Below are positions 12,476 to 20,322 of a stretch of DNA of 20,322 nucleotides, one piece after another. Location of the stretch: assembly GCA_002279765.1 (NCBI GenBank), contig NCCR01000097.1:1-20322 (forward strand), in the 5' to 3' direction. Position 1 is the first letter of the stretch. The number at the start of each line of letters is the position of its first letter. Below the pieces are notes generated by a model. It ran no database searches. It was not told the origin of the DNA and saw only the letters and a list, made by a program, of their open reading frames with translations. This stretch comes from Verrucomicrobia bacterium 12-59-8 (lineage in GTDB: Bacteria; Verrucomicrobiota; Verrucomicrobiae; Verrucomicrobiales; Verrucomicrobiaceae). The translations under genes were made by a program, and so were the position numbers.

Positions 12476-15369
12476 GCGGCGAGACGTTCATTCAGTTCGG
12501 CCATGATCGGATTGAGTTGCTCGCCAAAGAGCTTATGTGCGGCACTGAGGCTGCCGTGCTGGCTGAACCAGCCTTCTTGGAAGTCGTCGCGTTCAATGCT
12601 GAGGTTGTTGGCAATGGTGTCGGCCATGCGGTCAAGCCATTCGTTTTGTTCCTCGGTGAAAGCAATCTCATTGCGTGCCTTCTCCAGCTTCCACAAGATG
12701 AAGTTTTGCCGCACATCGGCGCGGTAAGGTTCCAGCGGTGTCTCGGGCGCGATGGCATGGCGCACGAGCTTCACAATGTCGGTGAGCATTTCACCGGGGC
12801 GCTCGGCGGGCGAGGTGGCTGCTGGCGCTGCCACTTTGGCACCTGTCTCGGTGATTTCAAACGCACGCCAGAGCTGCAATGGGGTGACATTCAGCGGCGG
12901 ACGGGCGAGGGCATCACGAAGCTGTTTCAAGTCCCGCAGCCCGATACGCAAGGGGCGCGTGCCTGACCAGAGCACTTGCAGCGCCGTGAGTTCGTCCTTG
13001 TTCTCAGCTATCCAGGCGCGGAAGTCCTGAACCTTCGCCCGTGCCTTTTCGCGTGAAGCGTCACTCAAGCCAGAGCCGATGATTTCATCTGGGTTGATGC
13101 GGTCAATCACTTGCTCGTTTTGCTGGCGTATCTCCATCAAACGGCGGCGAAACGCTGGCTTCAAGATGGGCGTGACAGCGGCCTGTGCGAGCTGCTCTGC
13201 CGCCTTGGCGAGTTGCTCCTCGGAGGGCGCACCCTTCAAGCCAGGAAGGGCCAGTGCGGCCTCGGCCTGTGACTCGGGATTGATGGCGTTTAGAAGATTG
13301 TGCGCGATTTCGGCAAGCGTCTTGCCACCCGCGAGGCTTTGCAGTTCGGTGAGCTGGTCGCCTGTAAACTCACGTTGAAGCCGTGCCAGTCGTCCGGCGA
13401 GTGTCTCCAGCGCGTCCTCGTGCAAACCGCCTTGGCCGACATACTCCAGCAATTCCTTCAAGCTGGCGGAGGGTTTGCGGTTCAACGTATGAGAACCGCA
13501 TTTGTCTTCTTCGCACACGCCCACGGCATCCACGATGATAAAGCGGTCTTTCACTTTCGCTGACGGGGTGACAACGCGGAGCTTGTCCGGCGTAATGACA
13601 CGCACGCCCCGGCCTTTCATCTGCTCAAAGAATGCGGCGGACTTCACATTGCGCATGAAGAATACGCACTCGATAGGCTTCACGTCCGTTCCAGTGGCGA
13701 TCATGTCCACAGTGACGGCAATGCGCGGATGAAAGCTGGTGCGGAAATTTCCAAGAATTTCCTCCGGCGTGAGATTGGAAGTGCGCACCCAAGTGACGAT
13801 TTTGATAGGCTCGCCTTTATCGTCCTTCAAAACATTGCCTTGTTCGTCCTTGGCTTCTTCCTCCCTGCGCGTGAAGCCGGTGCGATAGGTGATCTTTTGG
13901 CAGAAGTCGTTCCCTTCGTGAAACACCTCGCGGCAAATGCGCACGATGTCGTCGGCATGGGAATCATCCTTGGCAAAGATCAAGGTCTTTGGCACTTCCT
14001 TGCGCCCAGGGAAGCAGGCCGGAAGGGTGCCTTCTTTGAAATGGTTGAGTACGCAGCGTATTTGCGGCTCGGATACCACATCGCTGTCGAGCTGGTTCGC
14101 GGTATAGGTGAGGTCACGATTGAGCAATTCCAGGCGCTCGGCTCGCGTGAGCTTGTGGCGCTTATCCACAAAGGTTCCGGTTTCTTCGGCCTTAATCGTA
14201 GCGCCTTGTTCGGTGATGCGTGTGCGAATGCGGTAAACGTCGAAATCCACGTTCACCGTATCCGTGACGGCCTCGGCATGGCCGTATTGCATCACCAGAT
14301 TCTGATTGAAGAAGCTGAGGGTGCGGCCTGCGGGCGTGGCAGTCAGGCCGATGAGGAAAGAATCGAAATAAAGCAAGACTTGGCTCCAAAGGTCATAAAT
14401 GGAGCGGTGGCACTCATCCACGATGATGATGTCGAAAAACTCGGGCGGGATGGCGGCATTGTACTCCACCTTCGGCGGCTCACCTTGCCACGGCTTCGCA
14501 GAGTCAAAGCCGGAACCTGTTTCGTTTTCCTCGTCGAACTCCGTATCGCCTTTCAGCATGGAGAACAGGCGTTGGATCGTGGTAATGACGACTTTAGCGG
14601 CGGGGTTGATCTTGTTGCCCTTGAGGCGCTGCACCGTGTAAAGCGTCGGGAACTTGCGTGGGTCGTCGGTCGGAGTGAAGTCGGCAAACTCATCCTCAGT
14701 CTGCTTGCCCAGATTCGAGCGATCCACGAGAAACAAGACACGCTTGGCATCGGCAAATTTCAGCGTGCGATAGCTGACATTCACAGCGGTAAAGGTCTTG
14801 CCCGAACCCGTGGCCATCTGAATCAGCGCACGCGGATCACCCGCAGCAAAGGATTTTTCCAGCCCGGTGATGGCTTGCTCCTGCACCTTCCAAAGGTCGG
14901 CAGCGTCCAGAGGCGGCATTTGCTGGAGCCGTGCCCGAAGCTGGAGCGGCTGCTCCACGAGTTCGGCCAGCGTTTCAGGGCGCGGAAAGTTGAACACCTT
15001 TCGACTGCGCGGCACGGGATCGAGTCCATTCGTGAAGTAAGTCACGGAACCGTTCGACTCGAAAAGGAAGGGCAGCGGGCGCTTGTGCGCAGGGAGATTG
15101 TCTGGCAATCCGGCAGCATACTTGGCCGATTGAGCTTCCACCCCCGCAAGCGTGCCCGCAGCCTTGGCTTCCACGGCTCCGAGTGCTTTGCGGTCCACAT
15201 AGAGCAGGTAATCGGCAAAACCAAAGCCGGACTTCATCACGAATTCCCGAACCGCTATGCCGCGCCCGGCGGTGATGTCGATGTCTTGCAAGTCCTGAAC
15301 CAGCCAGCCAGCGGCAACAAGATCTTCGTCGATCTGGCGGCGGGCTTTCTGTTCGGGTGTTTCAGGCAT
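12472..15369 (-). CDS. hsdR: Type I restriction-modification system, restriction/translocase subunit
   Basis: 965 aa from ATG 15369, chosen because the N-terminus MPETPEQKARRQIDEDLVAA matches the family; a TTG ten codons upstream (15399) is also possible. Domains: a PD-(D/E)xK nuclease (Asp53, with Glu67 and Lys69 in GAVEAKA); a superfamily-2 motor with Walker A ATGSGKT (about 186-192), DECH box VDECHRS (318-323) and LTATP (342-346); a second RecA lobe with TVDMIATGTDVKPIE and MKGRGVRV; then a C-terminal helical region for HsdM contact. The complex translocates unmodified DNA with ATP and cuts at a distance. The gene follows the ATPase gene by about 100 bp and overlaps hsdS by 4 bp. All key motifs are intact, so restriction should be active. 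Confidence 0.95.
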   Translation of the reverse strand: MPETPEQKARRQIDEDLVAAGWLVQDLQDIDITAGRGIAVREFVMKSGFGFADYLLYVDRKALGAVEAKAAGTLAGVEAQSAKYAAGLPDNLPAHKRPLPFLFESNGSVTYFTNGLDPVPRSRKVFNFPRPETLAELVEQPLQLRARLQQMPPLDAADLWKVQEQAITGLEKSFAAGDPRALIQMATGSGKTFTAVNVSYRTLKFADAKRVLFLVDRSNLGKQTEDEFADFTPTDDPRKFPTLYTVQRLKGNKINPAAKVVITTIQRLFSMLKGDTEFDEENETGSGFDSAKPWQGEPPKVEYNAAIPPEFFDIIIVDECHRSIYDLWSQVLLYFDSFLIGLTATPAGRTLSFFNQNLVMQYGHAEAVTDTVNVDFDVYRIRTRITEQGATIKAEETGTFVDKRHKLTRAERLELLNRDLTYTANQLDSDVVSEPQIRCVLNHFKEGTLPACFPGRKEVPKTLIFAKDDSHADDIVRICREVFHEGNDFCQKITYRTGFTRREEEAKDEQGNVLKDDKGEPIKIVTWVRTSNLTPEEILGNFRTSFHPRIAVTVDMIATGTDVKPIECVFFMRNVKSAAFFEQMKGRGVRVITPDKLRVVTPSAKVKDRFIIVDAVGVCEEDKCGSHTLNRKPSASLKELLEYVGQGGLHEDALETLAGRLARLQREFTGDQLTELQSLAGGKTLAEIAHNLLNAINPESQAEAALALPGLKGAPSEEQLAKAAEQLAQAAVTPILKPAFRRRLMEIRQQNEQVIDRINPDEIIGSGLSDASREKARAKVQDFRAWIAENKDELTALQVLWSGTRPLRIGLRDLKQLRDALARPPLNVTPLQLWRAFEITETGAKVAAPAATSPAERPGEMLTDIVKLVRHAIAPETPLEPYRADVRQNFILWKLEKARNEIAFTEEQNEWLDRMADTIANNLSIERDDFQEGWFSQHGSLSAAHKLFGEQLNPIMAELNERLAA

Positions 15370-15371
15370 GG

Positions 15372-15397
15372 GGAAGATGAATAGAGCAGCATCTTCC
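15372..15397. promoter_or_regulatory. Perfect 8-bp inverted repeat at the hsdR start
   Basis: GGAAGATG and CATCTTCC, separated by 10 bp, end two bases before the hsdR ATG at 15369. It could be an operator or an RNA hairpin that hides the start region and limits restriction-enzyme synthesis. If translation starts at the TTG at 15399, the repeat is coding. Function not known. Confidence 0.4.
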
Positions 15398-15465
15398 AAC
15401 CTTCAAACATCCAATCATCTTGGCCGGGCAATATTCTTACCCAATCCAAAGGTGGTTTTTCCTAT

Positions 15466-16629
15466 TCACTCCACCGGCCCTGCACCCGTATGCAGACCGA
15501 TCTCTTTCCCCTCAATTTTTAACATGTGAGAGAATCGGCCATTAGCAGCCAGTGCCGCGTAGCACGCCTTGTTCTGCGCCCCCGTAAGCTCCATCAGCCG
15601 CCGCACTGCTTCGCCCTTGGAATGATGCACCCGGCCATTCTCGAAAAGCTCGCGAATATGCTGCTCCGTGATCTTCTCATTGTGTCCACCCGCGCCACCG
15701 CCCGCACATTCCGAGAAATCGAAATTGGCAATCTCATCAAAGCCCCGGTCGGTTTGCTGCAAGGCATGCTTGGCACCCTCGCTCTTGCCATTCGAGTTCT
15801 TGAGCAGAGTTGCCACCACGCGCCTGTCTCCTGATTGCTCAGTGACTCGCTCCAGCTCGATGATGGTTCGTGGCTTGCGCCGCAAGACTTGATGGCCGCT
15901 GATTGCGTGAAGCCTTCCGTTGCCGTCTGTGTCCTCGCTCTTGGGCTTGCGCCTGTGATGCACCAGCAGCCAGCACGGGCGTACCGGCAGCCCGAAATTG
16001 ATCGCCTTCATGCCGCGAAACATGAACGAAAAATCCTTCGCCGTCTCATCCACCACCGCACTCGAAACCGTGTCCAGAATCACCACCTTGATTCCCTTTT
16101 CCTCAACGATTCGCCGCGTATGCGCCACAAAGGCAGGGTCGGCAACATCCATCGTTTCCGGCACATCAGTGATGAAAATCCATTTCTCGAAATCAGGCGG
16201 CAGCATCCCCGCCGCGTGCAATGCCTTCAACTGATTAGCGAGACGGCGCTTGTTGTTTTCATCACCGATCCAAAGCGTTGCAAACTGGCATTTGATCTCA
16301 TGGCCCAGCCAGCGCCCCCGCCCCCACGCCGCCTTTACCATCAAGTCCATGATGGCCCAGCTTTTCCCCACCGATGGGAAACCAAACAGCATGGCGAACT
16401 CTCCAATCTCCAGCACGGCATCACCGCAAAGCACCTCGCCAGGCTGTTCCTGGTAATCAAGCAATTCCAGCAAGTCGAGCAGCTCATACGGCGGTGCGGC
16501 TGCCTGCGTTTTCTTCTTTCCATTTTCACCCTCCAGTGGTGACCTCTGGAAAGCCGGTTGCACCTCTGCATCGTCTGGCAACGGATCATAAGCCCCGGCC
16601 TTGGCTCCTGCTTTGGGCTTCGCACTCAT
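15466..16629 (-). CDS. RecA/RepA-like AAA ATPase (replicative helicase or helicase-loader type)
   Basis: 387 aa from ATG 16629, which overlaps the primase stop codon by 4 bp; the frame stays open further upstream inside the primase gene, but that stretch is not protein-like. Motifs: Walker A GFPSVGKSW (83-91), a DEN-containing loop (LWIGDENNKRRL, 119-130), Walker B VVILDTV (182-188), and LLVHHRRK (221-228). HAISGHQVLRRKPRTIIEL (241-259) corresponds to the conserved arm of plasmid RepA-type hexameric ATPases. A C-terminal winged-helix-like region follows (about 320-375, EQHIRELFENGRVHHSKGEA). The low-complexity N-terminus (1-45) is Lys/Gly/Ala-rich. The family includes DnaB-fold helicases encoded by plasmids, satellites and islands, next to small primases, as here. 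This predicts self-directed replication of the element; it might alternatively act as a regulatory ATPase. Confidence 0.8.
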   Translation of the reverse strand: MSAKPKAGAKAGAYDPLPDDAEVQPAFQRSPLEGENGKKKTQAAAPPYELLDLLELLDYQEQPGEVLCGDAVLEIGEFAMLFGFPSVGKSWAIMDLMVKAAWGRGRWLGHEIKCQFATLWIGDENNKRRLANQLKALHAAGMLPPDFEKWIFITDVPETMDVADPAFVAHTRRIVEEKGIKVVILDTVSSAVVDETAKDFSFMFRGMKAINFGLPVRPCWLLVHHRRKPKSEDTDGNGRLHAISGHQVLRRKPRTIIELERVTEQSGDRRVVATLLKNSNGKSEGAKHALQQTDRGFDEIANFDFSECAGGGAGGHNEKITEQHIRELFENGRVHHSKGEAVRRLMELTGAQNKACYAALAANGRFSHMLKIEGKEIGLHTGAGPVE

Positions 16630-17612
16630 GGGCAAACCTCCAATATCTGAGGATTCGCCCGCATGCTTGCCGCGCTCGCCTTCGCGAACAGGTCGCCTAG
16701 GTCTTTGATGGCCTGCCCGCTCGCATCCACGATGCCAGCGAGGGAGAAGCCATCCACCACAGCGCCCGCATTCCGCAGACTCCGCGCCCATGACTGCGCC
16801 GCCCTCTGCCCCGGTTCATCCATCTGCGGAATGATCCGCACGCGCTTCCCGGCCATGCGTGCCGCCACGTCGGGCGACAATTGCACCGCCGCCCCCATGC
16901 AGCACAGCGCCGCCACATCTGCCGCCCGCCCTTCGCCATCAATCACGGCATGCGCCGCGAGGAAGTCCCCCACGCCTTCCACAAGCAGCAGATTTGCAAA
17001 CGCCTCCGCCTCGATCAATCCCACCGGCCACGTCTTGTCTCCAAAGCAATGCGCCTTTCGTGGCGGCACATGCCTCCATTCCGGCCACAGCTCGCCATCC
17101 ATCCGCCGCAATTCGGCACCGCGCCGCGCTGCATCCGTGATGCACCAGAACGCCCTGCCCCACTGCTGCCCGAAGTGAAGAAAGCCCCGCTCATCCGCCA
17201 GCCGCACTGCAAGCAATGACAGCGTACGCAGTTTCGCCAGCGCCTCCAGTTCCTCCACCGTGCCGCGCCCCATCGCCGGCCACGGCTTCGCTTTGCGCAC
17301 CTGTTCGCGTTTGGGCGGGAGAGGCGGCACTTCGCGGACTTCGCCCACCTGCTCACGCATCCAGCGCACAGCGCCCGCTATATCGCAATCGAGCGCCTTC
17401 TTGATGAAGTCCACCACATCAAAGGTTTCACCCGTCGCGAAATCCTTGGCCCGTGTGCCCTCAGCATACACGGAAAAGCTCGCGTGCTTCTCCTCCGGTC
17501 GAAACGGTGATTTGCTGCTATTCCCCGGCTCCCCTGGAAGATGCAGCAGCCGCCACGCCTCATCAATCCGCAGCCGTGCCTTCAACTCTTGAATCGAACT
17601 TGCCGCGTTCAT
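16626..17612 (-). CDS. Toprim primase-like protein with degenerate CHC2 zinc finger
   Basis: 328 aa. The N-terminal part (about 20-85) follows the DnaG zinc-domain plan (SPFRPEEKHASFSVYAEG, then DFATGETFDVVDFIKKAL), but the Cys/His zinc ligands are absent, with Ser at the CPFH position. The C-terminal part is a toprim fold: LLLVEGVGDFLAA (208-220, acidic Glu212) and RVRIIPQMDEPGQRAA (257-272), where the usual DxD is QMD. Between them is a linker rich in Lys/Pro. Proteins of this shape accompany RepA-like ATPases in plasmids, phages and islands and are thought to prime or initiate their replication; activity with the altered metal residues is uncertain. Its ATG overlaps the preceding HTH gene by 4 bp (17609-17612) and its stop overlaps the ATPase start, so all three are made together. 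Confidence 0.8.
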   Translation of the reverse strand: MNAASSIQELKARLRIDEAWRLLHLPGEPGNSSKSPFRPEEKHASFSVYAEGTRAKDFATGETFDVVDFIKKALDCDIAGAVRWMREQVGEVREVPPLPPKREQVRKAKPWPAMGRGTVEELEALAKLRTLSLLAVRLADERGFLHFGQQWGRAFWCITDAARRGAELRRMDGELWPEWRHVPPRKAHCFGDKTWPVGLIEAEAFANLLLVEGVGDFLAAHAVIDGEGRAADVAALCCMGAAVQLSPDVAARMAGKRVRIIPQMDEPGQRAAQSWARSLRNAGAVVDGFSLAGIVDASGQAIKDLGDLFAKASAASMRANPQILEVCP

Positions 17613-17959
17613 ACCTCCGCCCCTTCCCCATGGCCCGCCTTGCTGCGCAGGAACGCCGAAAGCTTGTCCTTATCAATGAGCACCGCCCCACGCACACGCC
17701 CCGGCAGCCGCGCCGAAATGAAAGCACCCGCCGCCTTCGCCGCCGCAACAAGGCCCGAACGGCTCAAACCCGTGAACCGGCAGCGACTCTTAGGCGAAGG
17801 CAGCCGCAAAAACTCCGCCTCGTGAATCGGAGCCGGTTCAAAGCGCTGCTCCATGCCCTGCGGCAGATTCCCCGCCACGGATGGGCGGCTCGTCTTAATC
17901 CCCGGCAATCCGCCCTTGGCTGCCGTGAATGATTTGTGTTGGCTTGATGGAGTGTTCAT
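17609..17959 (-). CDS. Small helix-turn-helix (AlpA/excisionase-like) protein
   Basis: 116 aa from ATG 17959; a GTG at 17989 would add ten residues, and neither start has a strong ribosome site. The C-terminal half (FLRLPSPKSRCRFTGLSRSG to AGAFISARLPG, then GAVLIDKDKLSAFLRSK) follows the AlpA/MerR-type pattern: a helix-turn-helix, a wing with RLPG, and a closing helix. Such proteins act as excisionases or as activators of integrase genes in satellites and islands. The N-terminal half is polar and unrecognised. As first gene of the coupled HTH-primase-ATPase unit it is well placed to control the element. The call rests on pattern and context rather than on a strong motif. Confidence 0.7.
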   Translation of the reverse strand: MNTPSSQHKSFTAAKGGLPGIKTSRPSVAGNLPQGMEQRFEPAPIHEAEFLRLPSPKSRCRFTGLSRSGLVAAAKAAGAFISARLPGRVRGAVLIDKDKLSAFLRSKAGHGEGAEV

Positions 17960-18049
17960 GTCCGTGATCTCGTTAGAGATTGCGGACACTCATTTATAAT
18001 CGCTGATAACTTTTAACAGCACACGAGGCTTCGTTTTTTGTTCTCGAAA

Positions 18050-19840
18050 TCAAATCGATTTCGCGGACAGTTTTTTCCACCATGGCGATTCATCATCGCC
18101 GACGATCTTCTTGAAGCAGGCTGTGATCCTTGCGAGCTTCGCACCTGAAAGGGGTTGAGCCTTGGTCTTTTTCCCCGTCTCAGTCTCGATGGCTAAAGCC
18201 TCTTGTATCCCCGCTTCAATGGCTGCCTGTTCCTGCGCTGTCCAACCGCCCTTTTTCAATTCTCGCTTGAGTCGTTTCCCTTCCGCTTGTGCAGCGTGTA
18301 GCGCATTCTTTGCCGACTGCTTTCCTTGAAGATCAATCAAGGCATTCAAAGCGGCCATGGCTTCTGCCTGCCACTTGCTGCCCTGCTTCTGTTTCGCCGG
18401 ACGTTCGGGCCATTCGGCTTCTGGCATAGCGCGGTAATAGTCCCCCTTTTTTGATTTGCGCGGTCGCAGTCTTTTCAAGAGTTGCAGGAATGCTTCTGCA
18501 AGCTCGCTGTCCCGCGTGTCCTTCCAAACAACTTTCAAAGCCAGAACTTCGCCCCCTTCGTTGTCCAGTGCGCGAAAATGCCCCCTCTGCTTCGTCCGCG
18601 TGTTCATCACTTCTTGATCGCTCGTGGTCGCATGCAGCGCTTTGTCGAAGTTGATTACATCCTCATGCCCTATCGTTTTCCCGTGCTCTTCCTTGGCAAT
18701 GATAACCCGGTACTCAATCTTGGCTGTCTTGGTCGCTTCCTCAATTTTTGCCAGCCTCACTCTATCGCGCACAACCTGCCCGATCACCCAAGGATCGAGC
18801 ACAGGCCCGGCATCCGTAAGCATCGGCCCCGTGTAGTAATGAGATTCATTGCAGCTTATTGCAAAAGACGCGGCCCATTTGCGCTGTTGTAGCGGGATGA
18901 GGGGATAGGGCAAATCTTCTACCAGAAATTTGCCAAGGCTCTGAATGACTGCCTCCGCATAGCCTCCGATTCTCGCATGCAGTTCTTTAATTTTTCTTCG
19001 TGTCGTAAACTCCAATGGGTGCATTGCACAACCTCCAAGCCGGGGCTTGCTGCTAATGCGCTTGGGGATGCGCATCTTTTCCGGCATCTCCTGCTTTATC
19101 GTCTCATGCATCACAGCAAGTTGTAGCAGCGTCACTGACTGCCGGGCATACTCGTAATACACCGGCAGCAATCTTTCGGCCCTCTCCCACTGCTGGCGCA
19201 AAGGCTCCCGCTGCTTGGCCGTGAGCTTGTCCCACAATTCCGGCCTCCACTCGCTGCCACCATGAAAGCCGCCCCCTTCCGGCCCGAAGGAGCGAAAACA
19301 ATCGGCAAAGCTCAACTCCATGGAATCGGCATCGGCTGCCACCTTGCGCTTGGCAATGATCTCCAGTGCCGTTTGTCTCGCGGCTTCAATGCGGGCCTGC
19401 CATTCCCTTTTTTCTTCTCCATTCTCCCAAGCAACGAGAGCATGCTGCACATCCTGAAAGTCCTCGCTGCTCATTGCACTGCTTTTGCTGCCAAACTCAA
19501 TGCTCAAGACTTTCTTCTCCTCCCTGGTCAGCTTGCAGACTTTGCGGGCTATTTCGACACGACTAGCTGACAGCATGGAATCTTTCCATACCGGAGCAGT
19601 AAGAGGCTTGAGCGGCCAAGAAACCGGCTTCTTGCCCGCCTTGATTCGTTCCTGGTTGAACTCATCCTGTTCAGCTTTCGGTAGTGCATTCAAGCGTTCC
19701 CGTTCACGGTTAACGTCGGAAACATTTTCCTCAATGTACCGCTGCTGATTGTTCCGCTCAATAACCAGCCACGCTTCAAATCTCGCGTTGACAATCTCCT
19801 TCGCCTCGCTGCCCTCCATCCTCTCAAGCATTGATGTCAT
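18050..19840 (-). CDS. Large unrecognised protein next to the ssrA end
   Basis: 596 aa, starting ATG 19840 (a second in-frame ATG is three codons later). It is soluble, charged and mostly helical: no signal peptide or membrane segment, and long Glu/Lys/Arg/Gln-rich stretches (SDVNRERERLNALPKAEQDE near the start, QAEGKRLKRELKKGGWTAQE near the end). A central part has more mixed composition (RIGGYAEAVIQSLGKFLVED, then SFAISCNESHYYTGPML), and the C-terminus is basic (SPWWKKLSAKSI). I see no nucleotide-binding, nuclease or tyrosine-recombinase signature, although an integrase would be expected at this place. It is the gene nearest ssrA and lies about 90 bp upstream of the HTH-primase-ATPase unit, on the same strand. 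A structural or DNA-processing role for the element is possible but not supported by any motif. Confidence 0.8.
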   Translation of the reverse strand: MTSMLERMEGSEAKEIVNARFEAWLVIERNNQQRYIEENVSDVNRERERLNALPKAEQDEFNQERIKAGKKPVSWPLKPLTAPVWKDSMLSASRVEIARKVCKLTREEKKVLSIEFGSKSSAMSSEDFQDVQHALVAWENGEEKREWQARIEAARQTALEIIAKRKVAADADSMELSFADCFRSFGPEGGGFHGGSEWRPELWDKLTAKQREPLRQQWERAERLLPVYYEYARQSVTLLQLAVMHETIKQEMPEKMRIPKRISSKPRLGGCAMHPLEFTTRRKIKELHARIGGYAEAVIQSLGKFLVEDLPYPLIPLQQRKWAASFAISCNESHYYTGPMLTDAGPVLDPWVIGQVVRDRVRLAKIEEATKTAKIEYRVIIAKEEHGKTIGHEDVINFDKALHATTSDQEVMNTRTKQRGHFRALDNEGGEVLALKVVWKDTRDSELAEAFLQLLKRLRPRKSKKGDYYRAMPEAEWPERPAKQKQGSKWQAEAMAALNALIDLQGKQSAKNALHAAQAEGKRLKRELKKGGWTAQEQAAIEAGIQEALAIETETGKKTKAQPLSGAKLARITACFKKIVGDDESPWWKKLSAKSI

Positions 19841-20253
19841 AGGCGAACATTCTCACCGCTTTGGCGATGGCAAACACTTTGCACGGCATCCAGCGCGGGC
19901 GCGGGGGGAATGGAACGACGGGCGGCATGAGTTCCAAGAAGGCCGGGGAAGCCTCTCCCGGCACCGCTTCCATCCATCCCGAATTCTAGGGAGGTGCTTA
20001 GAAAGAAAGAAAAGCCACAGCCCGCGCTGAATGAGAGAAAGAAAGAGAGTGTTCTCTTTCTTCTTCTGGCCCAATCCAACCGGCCAGCCATAGGCAATGC
20101 AAAATAATTTTTCCCCTCAGAATGGATATGCAGCCAACACGCCAGCGCCCATCCGCACCCCCTCCCCCCCTGCCAAAGTTATTGGCGTCAATGTCTTACC
20201 CTGTGTCTTACTCACCTCCAATTCTAGCTTTACTTCCTTGGAAATCAAGAAAG
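19841..20253. other. Gene-free stretch between ssrA and the 596-aa gene
   Basis: No convincing gene. A purine-rich tract at about 19999-20049 contains a 9-bp perfect hairpin (AAGAAAGAG, loop AGTGTT, CTCTTTCTT, near 20037-20060), and a pyrimidine-rich run with seven C residues lies at about 20160. A promoter for the 596-aa gene and an attachment-site arm are expected here but were not pinpointed. The end of an 86-codon minus ORF overlaps the 19840 start by 4 bp, but its composition is not protein-like. Confidence 0.5.
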
Positions 20254-20322
20254 TGGAGGCGAGGGGAGTTGAACCCCTGTCCGAATAGTCGTTGCCCGTA
20301 GCGTCTCCATGCTCAGTCTCAT
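20254..20322 (-). ncRNA. ssrA: tmRNA (ssrA), 3' end only; probable integration target
   Basis: The minus strand ends with GGACAGGGGTTCAACTCCCC followed by TCGCCTCCA. The 5-bp T stem AGGGG/CCCCT closes the standard 7-base loop TTCAACT (20262-20278). CGCCTCC is the 3' strand of the acceptor stem and A at 20254 the discriminator base. The next bases are CTT, so CCA is not encoded here. The sequence upstream (CTATTCGGAC) fits tmRNA rather than an ordinary tRNA, as no anticodon arm precedes it at tRNA distance. tmRNA rescues stalled ribosomes and tags their products. Its 5' part lies outside the window. The 3' end of ssrA is a common attachment site for islands and prophages, which matches the accessory content to the left. 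Confidence 0.85.

Noticed and set aside
13729..15384. 551-codon plus-strand open frame
   Set aside because: Antisense to hsdR across its motor domain; no recognisable motif of its own.
19837..20097. 86-codon minus-strand ORF overlapping the 596-aa gene start by 4 bp
   Set aside because: The overlap is suggestive, but the composition (Gly/Ser/Phe-rich, no pattern) and the purine-tract origin of its start make it unlikely to be a protein.
20097..20288. 63-codon ORF ending in ARGVEPLSE
   Set aside because: This ending is the usual artefact of reading through the T arm of a tRNA or tmRNA on the opposite strand; here it is the ssrA 3' end.
1..20322. CRISPR array or additional tRNA genes
   Set aside because: No regularly spaced direct repeats and no tRNA cloverleaf pattern were seen; the only T-arm found belongs to the tmRNA.

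Overview
The window looks like bacterial accessory DNA from a member of the Verrucomicrobiota. The phylum call rests mainly on a perfect TGTTC-N4-GAACA palindrome (8372-8385). That is the LexA operator consensus published for Verrucomicrobia, and here it sits inside a promoter that drives an SOS-type gene pair. Everything I accept as a gene lies on the minus strand, and many genes overlap by 4 bp or sit a few bases apart, so the window reads right to left as one or a few long transcription units.

Right end (20254-20322): the 3' end of a tmRNA gene (ssrA), a classic target site for integrating elements. Inward come a 413-bp gene-free stretch and an unrecognised 596-aa protein (18050-19840). 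Next is a translationally coupled trio: a small helix-turn-helix/AlpA-like protein, a toprim primase-like protein with a degenerate zinc finger, and a RecA/RepA-like ATPase (15466-17989). The trio resembles the replication and regulation core of an integrative or phage-satellite-like element.

Middle (9342-15369): a complete type I restriction-modification system in the order hsdR-hsdS-hsdM.

Next (3415-9172) is a DNA-damage module: an SRAP/HMCES-type abasic-site crosslinking protein, a LexA-controlled UmuD-like protease without a DNA-binding domain, and a very unusual translesion polymerase gene. That gene encodes a catalytically intact Y-family (DinB-like) polymerase fused in frame to a DnaE-type C-family polymerase, about 1,490 aa in total. 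It is interrupted by one frameshift near 5485 and carries an extra segment of roughly 100 codons at 4845-5200. I consider this fusion the most interesting object in the window.

Left end (1-3339): a three-helix membrane protein, a frameshifted remnant resembling the C-terminus of an HsdM, a purple-acid-phosphatase-like metallophosphoesterase, and a serine recombinase running off the window edge. The recombinase has a candidate recombination/operator site (634-748) just upstream.

Taken together this looks like a genomic island next to ssrA that combines element maintenance (recombinase, primase, ATPase), host defence (type I R-M) and SOS-controlled mutagenic repair. No tyrosine integrase and no second copy of the ssrA 3' end were seen, so the far boundary probably lies beyond position 1.
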